Shown here: one piece after another, positions 1-12,200 of the stretch
Numbering within the stretch: position 1 is the stretch's first letter
Layout of the letters: each line of letters begins with the position of its first letter
NCBI GenBank assembly: GCA_016858145.1
Contig: JAEHOE010000104.1
Location: forward strand, 310,001-374,000
DNA length: 64,000 nt
Reading direction: 5' to 3'
DNA from: Edaphochlamys debaryana
Lineage: Eukaryota; Chlorophyta; Chlorophyceae; Chlamydomonadales
The notes under the pieces: model-generated
Database searches by the model: none
What the model saw: the letters and a program-made list of their open reading frames with translations, nothing else
Told to the model about the DNA's origin: nothing
Translations under genes and position numbers: made by a program

Positions 1-139
1 TGCTGCGCAGCCTTGACCCGGAGCAACCCGGAGTAACTTCGCCCGATAGCTAATGCCTTGTCCATCCATACATGGCTCTCTCGCATGTGTGCAAGACGGG
101 GCTATACCGATGCCCACCACCCGCCAGGGGGCTACTGAC

Positions 140-271
140 CCTCGTGCCAGACCATGAGCGTTCCGCTGTTGGGGGCGGCTCCATCCAGCCACACAGTGCC
201 CTCGCCCCCGGGGGGCGCGGGCGGGCGCGGCGGCCTCGGAGGCGGTGGCGGCGGAGAGGGCGGCGAAATGA
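140..271 (-). other. SRCR unit 1, partial at window edge
   Basis: Only the linker/WLDG exon is inside the window: acceptor CCTCCAG at 272-278, then SPPSPPPPPPRPPRPPAPP, V-W-L-D-G, and a stop of the exon after H-E-G at a GTCAGT donor. The cysteine-bearing exons must lie left of base 1. Confidence 0.8.
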
Positions 272-3200
272 CTGGAGGAGGGAGGCAGCAGCGACAGAGA
301 TGTATTATGGGAAGGATGATAACTAGCACGTGTTGATGCGGCCAGCCCTACCTTGTCATACCCCCAGGGTTCCGGCAGCAATAGGGCGAGAGCAAGCGGT
401 TGGGCAGCTTAGGCTGCTGTGCGCCCCCTGAACTGCGCTATCGTTCCATTCGGCTGTGCAAGCTTACCGTCGCAGTAGACCTGGACCGCATTCCCACTGT
501 GGCATTCGCCCATATTCCCGCCCACGCCCCAGCCGTTGAAGGGGCAGTCCGCAATGCGGGTGGCGTTGGGACCGCAGTTGACTCCGGTCTAGGGGACAGG
601 GGCACGGGAGGGGGCCGGATTAGCAGGTACAGGCAGGGCGAAGGTGAGGGGCGTGGGGTGGGTCAGCCGGTGCCATTGACCCCAGGGTGAGCAGGCCTTT
701 CATTCTAGGAGTGATAGCTATGTTGCCGCGCCTCCCGCCCAATTGCCCACCATGAACATTGGGGAGGAGAGCACCTCGTCAGAGCGGTAGTGTGAGCCTC
801 CGGTCATTCCCAGCTGGCGGCATACGGCCTGCACAAGTGGGGCAAAGGTATGGATATCATGCCACCTTGGCCAGGCCTCCAGGCTTCGCCCCTGGGTCAA
901 GTGTGACATGCGAGCCGGCCAGACCAACCAACCAACCTGTTGCCTCAAGGGGTCAGAGCAGGCGGACAGACGCGTACGCCCCCCCCGGCACAGCAGGTCC
1001 TGGAACTCACCCGTGCGTTGAGCTTGCCGTACTCTCCGTCGGGGCCAGTGCTCTGCCAGTCGTTACAGATAGTGCCCCACGCACCTGAGGGCCCAGCAGG
1101 GAGGGCACAGCGCGTGGGCCATGTGCACATGCTCGGCAAACTCGCGGCCCTCACAGCGCAGCGCAGCCAGGGCAACTCTACATCGCGCTTCACGCTTGCT
1201 CACGGAAGCACTCCGTCCGCTAGTTTCCCAGTCCACATCAACGAATACAAGGAACAAGTAGCCCAACCACCTACCCTGTCTGTAGATCATGACGAGGCCG
1301 GCGAAGTAGTACTTGCCGTCCAGCCAGACCTGCCCCTCCACTCCCGGGGGTGCCGGCGGCCGGGGAGGGCGCGGCGGTGGCGGAGGTGGGGACGGCGGGA
1401 GCTGGTCTGCGGAGGTCAGGGGGCCGGTGCACACAGCAGCAAGAGGTCAGACCTTCATGCGCTGGATGGAGCCACGCAAACCCTGACATCCGCTTTATGC
1501 AAACTCACATCCGCTTTATGCAAACTCACATCCGCTTTATGCATCCGCTTTATGCAAACTCAGACGTCACGCGCACACCACGTCCATCCACCACGTCCAC
1601 CTCCCCCCTGTTGCCAGGGCGAGGAGGCTGCCTCCTGATGACATTACTACGCCCCTGCCCGCAGCAGCCAGGGACTCTGTATGACACACAGACAAACCCA
1701 CTCACAGTCGCACTCAACCGCGACCACCGATTGGTTGCTGCAGCCGTTGGTGACGCCCCAGCCGTTGAAGGTGCAGTTGGAGAGGTGCGTGGAGTTCGGG
1801 GGGCAGACCAGGCCAGACTGCCAGGGGCCGGATGCAGGTACATACAGGACAGATGTGGGTATGTTCGCCACGGAGGGGACAGGGCGGGTGAAGGGAGCGA
1901 GAGCGGAGAGACGCACCCCATCCCGGCCGCTCGCTCACCATCCATATGGGGCTCGGCAACACCGGGTTCAACCAGCTCCGTGTGAAGTAGCGGCCGCCGC
2001 GGAGCCCGACCTGGCGGCACACCGTCTGGTGCGTGCAGGGGGAGGGAGCCAACGTCAGTCGGTCAAGACTCGGTCGCGCGTGCCAAGGCCGACATTGCGA
2101 CGTGTGCATGTCCGGTTTCGGTTGAACTGACCATTCCGCAAGTTATGCAATTTGATTGTTTTATTAACGCAAACACGCGGTGCAAAGCCGTGTTGAAAGA
2201 CATGCGGTCGGTCCCGCCGGAATGCGAAACGCGTCAGGGACGCTTTCAAAGACTTCTGGCGCGCGATATAAGCATCACGCTATTTGTCTTGCGCTGGGAC
2301 TGTGAGTGTTGGCAATCGGGTTTTGCTGGTCGAACAACCCATCCTGGCTGACGGGGTCCACCCGCCACGCATGCCCGCCACCCCCGACCGACCCGCCCAA
2401 TCCCGCACTCCCGCTGCGTCCCACCCTGCAACCTTGAAGACTCATACAAGCGCTTCGGGTTTCTGGATCGTTTGGTGCTCTGACCCCGCTGCCTGACGGC
2501 CACCGTGTTCCGCCCATCTACCCTGCACCCTCCCACCCACGCACCTCCGCATTGTTCGTGCCCCAGTTGCCGGCGGCGCCAGAGCTGTACCAGTCATTGC
2601 AAATAGTCCCCCATTGCGAGTCGTGAAACACCATCACGTTGCCGCCCCTGGAAGTGCCGCCGTCCAGCCACACGGAGAAGTCCTGGCCAGGCGGCGTGGG
2701 CGGCCGCGGCGGCGAGGGCGGCGGCGGCGGCGGCGATTGGTCTGTCAAGGCAGGCAGAAGCGGGGGTTGCGAGGGCCCGTGTCAGCATTGGCTTGGCCCC
2801 CAAGGTGTTGCAAGACACTCACATCAGGCACCCCCCCGGCTGACAAACCTAGCTGATGATCCATGCCGAACGACTCTGATCCCTCCAAACCCTAGACCAA
2901 ACGCATCACCCAGACAAGCGCAAATTGCGATCTCTTGCCAGCCGAAGAGGGCAAATTAGGGGGCAAACGGCGACCCTGTGGCTAGACAGGACGTGCGAGG
3001 GCCCCCAGGCACTCACTGAAACAGCCGACCCGGACCGCGGTGGACGAGTTGCAGGCCTGAGTCACATTGCCCCAGCCGTTGAAGGGGCACTTAGTAATGT
3101 CCGTGTCGTTGACCCCGCAGTTGAGTCCGGCCTGGGGCAGTTGAGGAGGGCAAAGGAAGCAAAGGAGGACAAAGTCAAACACGCAGGCCGCTCAGCCCCG

Positions 3201-6200
3201 GTGGTGTCATTCTGTCGATGACGAGCATGACTATCGCCCTCCCGGCGACACGCTGCCGTACACGCTGCCGAAAGGCCAGGCCAGCTTCCTCGCCCATCGG
3301 AGGCCAACACGCCCAAGCCCTGGCCCACCATCCAGACGGGCCCAGGGACCTCCAGGTTGTTGGGCATGAAGTAGCCCCCAGTGAGGCCCAGCTGCCGGCA
3401 CACGACCTGGTGGAGGAGGGGGGCACGTTACAAGTGAACGATTGAGTTAGCGAGGTGTATCTGCTGGAGTGTCTGGGTGCAGGCCCGAGTAAGCCCGGAC
3501 AGGAACCCTTTCAGACTTATGCTTGATATGATGCTGATAATGATCATGCCTTGTCGATACGCTAGCCCGCCATCCCACAACAACATGCCTTCCTGCCTTG
3601 CGCGGCCGCCCGCCGTGCCTTCGCGCCCACCCCACCCCCCACGCGCACCTGTGCATTGGAGTAGTAGCCAGACCCGCCCGTGTAGAGGGTGTTATACCAG
3701 TCATAACACACACTGCCCCATCGTCCTGCGTGTACGAGGGAAAGCGGCAGTCAGCCGAGGCACGGTCTTACATGTGAAGGTCTTACAAAGACCCAGTTCC
3801 CCAGCCCCCGTTCCCCCAGTCCCCAGCAGTCCCCAATCCCCAGTCACACACATTGGCCGGCTAATCACCGCGCAGACGCTTTTCTCGGCCTTTTTACGAG
3901 CAGTCCTTAACACATTGCCCAACTGACCTTCGTGATATACCATGAGGGTGCCCTGCAGCCGGTCCTGTCCGTCCAACCAGATTTGGCCCTCCATGCCGGG
4001 CGGCGATGGCGGTCGGGGGGGCCGCGGGGGCGGCGGCGGAGGCGAGGGCGGCGGCCAGCCTGTGGGCGCGGGGTGAGCGGCACATCCATCAGCATGCACT
4101 GAACAGCAGCGAGGGTGTTGACACATGTTTCATCGTGCAGGGGAAATTCAAGCCTTAACCGGGCTCACTTGGCGGGAACCCAGGCGGAACCCAGGTTCCC
4201 ACCAAGTCGGCGGGGGCCGGCGTGGAACCGACACAGTCCCGTGGCCGAACCCGCCACACCAGGCCCCGCCTTGTCCCGGCACACTCGTTCGATGGCACCC
4301 TTCCCCCTCCAATCCCGGCCGATGCGCAGACTCACTGTCGCAGCGTATGTAGACGGCCGATGCGCTGGCGTTGGTGCACATGTACCCCGTGACGTTGCCC
4401 CAGCCGTTGGAACCGCAGTTCCGGATGTCGGTGGCATTGCGGGAGCAGTTGAGGCCGGACTGTGGGGCAGAACGGCGGCGAAGTTGGCGGGGTGAGGAAG
4501 ATGCTTGGAGCCAGGCCGCTCTAGTAATTGGCGTAATCAGAGCCAAGCTTACGCCGGACCATGTCAGAACCCCCTTAGGGTAAGGGCGACGTATCGCCGG
4601 CTGCCCCCCTGCTGTTGCCATACTGGGGGAATACAGTTACGGGGGAGTTCCCGCGATGACGTGACACGTGACTCACCAGCCACATGTTGTTAGTCACCAG
4701 GCGAGGTGCCGTATAGTAGGACGAGCCGCCTGGTAGGCCTAGCTGGCGACAGATCGCGCGGACGTTGGAAGCCCCTAGGTATTCCTGGATGTGTGAGGGG
4801 GGCCGTGGGGGGTTCGCAGGGTTCGCACGGGTCGCAGGGTCGCAGGTAGGAACACATCGCCCATAGAAGCGAGCGCAAGAAGTCCCCCGCTTGCTCGATC
4901 GAAGTTCCACCGACCCACCTGGTTGACATATGAATATGTAGCCCAGTCGTTGCAGATCGTGCCTGGAAAGGGGTTCGAGGGGTTTGAGTCAGTACGCATC
5001 TTGGCATTGGGTTTGTTGCACAGCTGGCGCAGTACGGTGCGCTTACCCCATTGGTTGTTGTACGACACCAGCAGCACGCCCTCCCTCGGGTTGGGCCCCT
5101 CGAGCCACACGTTGCCGTCCGGGCCGGTCGGAGGGGCCGGCGGGCGCGGCGGCGGCGGCGGGGGTGATGGCGGCGGCGGCGGCGGAAGGTCTGTCACGGG
5201 GATCGATCGGGGAGTGAGAAAGCCTCAGCCAATCTCCCCGGCTGGCCCAACACGCGACTGCAAGGGCCCGACGCGGGTCCGATACTCACTGACACATGTG
5301 ACATAGACGTTGGAGGTGTTGGAGCAATACCGCGTCACGTTCCCCCAGCCGTTGAAGGGGCACTCCGCGAGGCTGGTGGCGTTAGCGCTGCAGTTGAGGC
5401 CGGTCTGCGGATGCAGGGCGCCGCAGCGGGAACAGCACACAGAGCGAGTTCAGACGCCTCGCGCTAGCTACCTCTAGTCGTCATGACTTTGGGGGCATCC
5501 TGACGAGATCGCTGCATCTCCCTGAAGGGTCCCGGCACCCACCACCAGGATAGTGTTGGAGATGACCGGCCGGGAGGTGGTCTGGAACCAGCCGCCTGTG
5601 AGGCCCATCTGCCGACACACGGCCTGCAATGAGGACAAGCCAGAGGAAAGGACAAAAAGGCTCAGGGCTTGGCATGAGACAAGCCAGCATGGTAGGGCCC
5701 GTTGTGTCATGTTTGTTGGACCGAGCCTCCCCAACGTGCACCACCGGTCGACTTGCCTGGGCGTTATTCGTGCCGTAGTTGCCAGCCCAGCCCAAGGAAC
5801 TCCAGTCATTGCACACACTGCCCCAAAGGCCCCCAAAGTACACCATGAGGTTGCCCTGCGGTAGCCGTACGGGTACGGCAGATCATGTTAGATGCGGGGA
5901 GCCTGGACCCTCATTGCACATCCACACACACCCCTTGCCCGCATGGACAGCAGATCTATGCGAGGGGCGAGCTGCATGAAAGCAGCATGTCTAGTGTTTA
6001 TAGTTCGCTGACCTGCAGCTTGGTGGGACCGTCCAGCCAGTACTGGCCGTCGACTCCCGGAGGGGCCGGGGGCCGGGGCGGTGGGGGCGGCGGTGGGGGC
6101 GGCGAGGGTGGCGGAAGGTCTGTGGGGAGAAGCACGTGAAACGTGGATCATTGACCCATGCAGCGGATCCCAGACACAAGTAATGCAGCACGAAAGCTTT

Positions 6201-9200
6201 AAGCACTGTGCACGATAGCGGGGCAGCTTACATGTGCACTCGAGGTAGACGACAGTGGCGTTCGTGCACTGGCTGTACACGACGCCCCAGCCGTTGAAGG
6301 GGCAGTCGGCTAGGCTGGTGGCGTTGCTTGCGCAGCTGACGCCAGTCTGCGGGGCAATTCAAGGATTCAGCACTCAAACAAGGCCCCGGTTCACCCTTCG
6401 GTCCTAGCTCCCCGGCCTCTCCCTGTAAAGCGGGATCCTTGCCACGCCCGCCACACCCACCATCCACATCTTCCCCGGCACCGGCGTAAGGTTGTTGCGG
6501 TACGTGCCGCCCGTCATCCCAAGCTGGCGACATGCGGTCTGCGTGTTTGGGGGGCAGCGGCAGTCAGCCAAGCGGTAGGCCGGCGAGGTGCCGCCGGCGG
6601 CCGAGAGCATCCTCGCGTGACAGCTGCGCATCCAGTGACAGCGAGTGACAGCTGCGCGCAGAAAGTCCACGAATCCTCCTGACTCCAGCTTTTCTCGTAA
6701 TAGGTCATCTATCTATACACTTTGGCATTGTCCGGGAGCGGAACATGAAGGCAGGTTACATCGCGAAACCAGCGTCTCGCCAACGCGCCCGAGTGCCCTT
6801 AATGCGACCGGCTGGATGTAACTATTGGCAAGATGTATATACGCTATCGCGTCTAGGCAGCTCGAGCGACCCCACTTCCGCTTCGGGCATCCCGACCAAC
6901 CTGTGCGTTGTAGTTGCCGTACTGCGAGGCATACCCCGAGTTTGCCCAGTCATTGCAGACAGTGCCCCACTCCCCCGAGCGGTACACCATCAGCACGCCG
7001 CGTCGGCGCTCGGGCCCGTCGAGCCATAGCTGGCCGTCAATGCCCGGGGGCGAGGGGGGCCGCGGCGGGGGTGGCGGCGGCGGGGGCGGCGAGGGCGGAG
7101 GCGGCGGGGAGTAGTCTGTGGACGGGTGGCACGGGGCGGGAACACGAGGAGAGTAACACTCTAGTCACTGAACACGACAAACTGGGCCAAGCTAGTCCGC
7201 AGGCTAGGGTCGTCCTGCCCTTCGGTTATGAAACGCTCTCGGCACACGCGGTGACGGCACCCACTCCTGCAGTTTACGTGAACCGCGGTGCGGTTGCTGC
7301 AGGTGCCGGTCACAACACCCCAGCCGTTGAAGTTGCAATTGGCAATGCTGGCGGAGTTGATGCTGCAGCTCAGGCCCGTCTGCGCAAGGGCAGGGCAAGA
7401 GACGGGAAGCTCCAATCAGGGCCGGGTCAGCCGCGGGACAGATCTTCGCTGAGCCCCGCTCCCTTGCCCCATCACGGCATCAGCCCCTACGGAACCTTTC
7501 ATTCTTCCTCGCTCACGCTTGGTGCTGGTAACTCACCATCCACACGGGGCCGGGGGGGGTGGCCGAGCTCATGTAAAAGGTGCCTCCCGTCATGCCGAGC
7601 TGTCGGCACACAGCCATCGCATTGTAGGTGCCGTACTGTGACACGTACCCCGAGTTGCCCCAGTCATTGCACACAGAGCCCCACTGGTTCTCGTGCCATA
7701 TCATGAGGACGCCCTCCGTTGGGAAGGCCCCGTCGAGCCAGATTTGGCCGTCGATGCCGGGGGGCATCGGGGGCCGCGGCGGGGGTGGCGGCGGCGAAGG
7801 CGGCCGCGGTGGAGGCGGAGGCGGGTTGTCTGCGATGGGGCACAGGGTGAGTCGGGGCCGTCGTCACAGTCCGGCATGGGCAGCGGGGCCGGGTTGACAG
7901 ATGGGAAGAAGCAGTACGGCGGTCGTACTCACAGCTGCACGTGATCCAGACCACGGTCTGGCTGGTGCAGGATGCCGTGATGTTGCCCCAACCGTTGAAG
8001 GGGCACTCGCCGATGCTTGTGGCGTTCTTGGTACAGTTTAGGCCCGACTGCGGGTCGAAAAGGATAGGGCGAAAAAATACGGTTGAGGCGAAGACAAGGC
8101 AAGGGCCAGCAGAGAGAAGGGAGCGTGGAGTCGGGAGAGGGCCCGAGGGGCAGTGAGCGGACACTTGGTGGGCATGTTAGATGTGTGCGGCAGCTGCAGG
8201 GACCAACGTCCACCAAGGGCCTCCCCCAACTCACCATCCACATGAGCCCCTCCCTGTACACGGACTGGAAGGAGCCGCCCAGGAGCCCGAGCTGGCGGCA
8301 CACGGCCTGCGAGGAAGGAAGGGAGCCAACAAGCATACATGAAGGCTCGCTAGCAACTTGGACAGTACAGCTGCTGATGCGGAAAGAAAGCCCCCAGCAC
8401 GCGGCTGAACGCGAAGCGCCATGCGGCTCCCGCTCACCATTGCGTTGTCGGTCCCGTAGCTGCCCTGCCAGCTCGTCAACCACCAATCCTGGCAGCAGAC
8501 AGTGGAGATGCAGGGTAAGCCGACGTGGCCCGATTGGTAACCACGCTCGCCCTGCCCGCCACGGCATCTGATGCAGTACATCGGCGTCACACGAGCCTAC
8601 GTTTCCCTGGCTTACACGAGCAGCCCCCTGCGTCCCCACCTGGCAGACAGAGCCCCACTCCCCGTTGTGGTGCACACGGAGCACGCCCTGCCGCCCGTCC
8701 GGTCCGTCCAGCCACACAGCGCCGGCGGACCCAGGCGGGGCGGGCGGCCCCGGCGGCGGGGGCGAGGGTGGCGGTGGAGACGGATCTGCGTACCGGGGGA
8801 CAGAAACATGGCCCATGCACTGAGTTGGCAAAGCGTGGCTTCGAGGGCAGCCCGACCAGTGACCCCCTATAATTAAGCGGCATCGCTTCTCACATGTGCA
8901 GGACACCGTCACCGCAGAGGTGTTGCTGCATCTGTAGTACGTTCCCGTGGTGTTACCCCACCCGTTGAAGGGGCAGTCCGCGATCCGCGAGGCGTTGGCG
9001 CTGCAGTTCAGGCCGCTCTGTGGAACGGTGAGGAAAGGGATTGCCATCATCAGGACAGGCCAGTTGGGTTCACAAGTCAAAGGCCTGCCACCAAACCGTG
9101 GCCCGTCCCCCGTGACGCCTCTTCCGCCCTGGAATCCCCCATCTGCCCCCATCTGCAAACACACGCAACCCCAGAACCCACCATCCACATGGGGCCTGGA

Positions 9201-12200
9201 ATGGCCTGGTTCGCGGTTGAGTAGCTCCCGCCGGCGTACCCCAGCTGCCGGCAAACCGCCTGCGGTATGTAGGGAGAGGCCCCCGTCATTTTCCGTGTCG
9301 GCACGCGCGCCGGAAGGGCCCCAGCCCCTATCGGCACCCCCCCCACACACACAGGGGTGCCCACACTGGGTGACCTCTCGGTTGGTTGAGGGACAACGGG
9401 CTCACACGAGCTAGACCTGGCCAGCCCCACGCCGTGTCCCTATTGCGTCTCGAACTGCGCGCCCAGCCGATCTGGGCGATCGGCACACCCGTGGTCAGAC
9501 CGATGGCCCACCTGTGCGTTTAGGCTCCCGTAGTTCATCTGCCAGCCCAAGTACCCCCAGTCTGAACAGACACTCCCCCATTGCCCCGCGTGGTACAACA
9601 TCAGCACGCCGCTGGGCCCGCCGTAGTTCTGATATGACATGACCCAATTGAGCCACACGGAGCCCTCCTCGCCCATGGGCGCAGGCGGCGGCGGCGGGGG
9701 CCGGGGCGGCGGAGGCGGCGACGGCGGCGGCAGGTCTGCGGACCAGAACGGAGAGGAACGGAAGCAAATCAGTTTGGACTGTCAGCGAGCTGAGAACACA
9801 GTGCACAGGAGGTACCGGCTAGATAGGGGCGTGCACATTGCGGCAGAGGCACCCACAGCTGCAGCTGATGGCAAGGACGGTGTTGTTGGAGCAAATTCCG
9901 TTGGTGATGTTGCCCCAGCCGTTGAAAGAACAGTTTGAGATGTGGGTTGCATTAGGGCTGCAATTGAGGCCGGACTGCGAGGAAAGGTCGGCCAGGGGTG
10001 AGCCAGGGTGTGCAGTCTGAAGGGTGCGGCTTCTAACCCGGACCAGTCTTCGGCTCACCATCCACATGCGGGTGCCCGGCTTGGCGTACACCGTGTAGAA
10101 GTTTGCATAGTTGCCAGCAGTGAGGCCCAACTGAGCACAGACGGTCCGGGCGTTGTTGAGGACATTTCCGCCGTACTGTGGTGGTGGCGGAGGGGAATCG
10201 GGGCGGCGGGGGGATGGGGGCTCAGGCGGGGGACTCGATCGGGGTCTCGGGCCACGGACAAGGCCACAGCGAGCCCGGGTGGCAGTTGCTCCGCAGTTCG
10301 CTTCAAGCTCGCCGTGTGCGTGACGAACCGGCCCAACGAGTCGTGGCTGCGCAAGCCTTGAGCGGTCGTGCGCTCGCGTGTCGGCATCGATGGCTGTCAT
10401 GCCAAGCTCGCGATGGCCACGGTGTGTAGCAAGACATGGTACTGACTAAGTAGAGACGAGTTTTGTGAGGAGTCGAGCGGTGTGCGCTGGTTTGCGCCCA
10501 GCTGTCTCGCGAGGATGGAGAGCATCGACAAAGATAAGTCAGGGTACAATTGAACGTAGCGTAAGCTTGTTTTGCTCACAAGCACATATGGCATTGTTTA
10601 GCAGCGACAGATGCGAAGTCGGCGACGTGGGTTTGCCACACGGACGTGTGCCACCCCCCGACCATCCCCCGACCCCCTCCAGCATACCCAAACCGGCACG
10701 CGGAGTGCAACACACAGCCAAGCGTGGACAGCGCCCGTTGTTCTCATGTACTTTAAGTTGGGCACTCAGAGACTGTTAGCGTGCTGTTAGCGTGCCGCAG
10801 TCCGGCCTCCCGCCCCCAAGCCCCATCCCGTGTGCCCACCCCACCCCAAGTGCCTGCCATACGCCTCACCTGGTACACGTACGACCAGTCTTGACACATA
10901 GTACCCCATACCCCATCGTGATGCACCATGAGCGTGCCCTGCAGATTGGGGTAGGGAAGCATACCGTACGGCGTCACTCGGGGTCCGCAACCCTGTCACC
11001 ATTGCCTCGGTCACCCTCCCCGCCGCGTGTGCTCTCACGGCCATCGTTTAAGCCGGATGGCCCGACGTTATCAGCTGTGCCTTGAGTTTACCCACCTGAG
11101 TTGGGTTGTACTGCGTCGTGTCTGTAAGCCAGAGGGAGAACTCGCTGCCCGGTGGAGCCGGCGGCGGGGGCGGGGGCGGCGGCGGCGATGGCGGCGGCGG
11201 GGGCGTTGGGACTGCGTTCCGGGCACACGAGATACGTCAGATGCCAAGTAAGGCTCACTGCACCTAAGCAGCTGAGTTCCTATCAACGGGCAATAGCACA
11301 ACGACGTCCAGCAAACCCCGGAACTAAGCCACCCACATGAGCACCCGACGGCAATGACGTTCGAGCTGGTGCAGCCGACGGTCGCGTTCCCCCAGCCGTT
11401 GAAGGGGCAGTCCGCGATGCGTGTTGCGTTGTCGGGGCACTGAAGTCCAGACTACAGACGCAAGGGGAGGGTGGAGGTGTAAGAGCTGGGGAAGTGCAGC
11501 GCGGCGGGCCGCTCTCCTGAATATTTAAGTCTACTTGGTCGCATCTAGGCCACCTCCAAGTTGCCCTCCCCCCCTTGCTTACGATCCAGACCGGCCCAAG
11601 AGTCGGCGTATTGACCGTGTAGGAGCCACCACCCGAAAGCCCAAGCTGTCGACAAACGACCTGAAGGGGGAAAGGGGGGGGCGGTCTGCCGTGAAAGGGT
11701 ACCCCTAAGCACCGTGCCCGCACACCACAACCGGTCTCCCTACGGTGGCACGTTTCCACCACACACACATGAGGGGTGGGGGATGAGGGGTAACTGCTTG
11801 CAAACAAGGATTGTTGTAAACCTCCGCAAGCGGGTGGCGACGAATGACCCCCCGCCCCACCCCAACCCCGAGTCCACGAACCTTGGCGTTAAAGCCGTAG
11901 TTGGCCTGCCAGTACGCGGTCGGCCAGTCAGCGCAAATAGTGCCCCATTGACCTGGGGGGCCGTGTGGCGGTCGCAGGGAGAATGCACGGGGGGTTGTCA
12001 TCAGGGGATCTACGGTCGTTGCGTGGCAATTGCGCTGCGCCGGTTGGCCCACATGGGCTCAACGGCCCCTCTTCCCCTGCGCCGCAGGCCTTCGGCAAGT
12101 GCTCCTCGCCCGTTGCCCCTCTTTGCACGACATTCCCCCCCTCCCTCCTGACCCGCATGGTAGATCATGACGGTGCCCTGGGTCTGGTAGGACCCGTCCA

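Noticed and set aside
1486..1560. Regular short repeats that could be taken for a CRISPR array.
   Set aside because: Copies are directly adjacent with no spacers, in a eukaryotic intron; it is a minisatellite.
7628..7897. Forward frames with long Gly runs, here and at every SRCR linker.
   Set aside because: They are the antisense of the Pro-rich linkers of the minus-strand SRCR gene.
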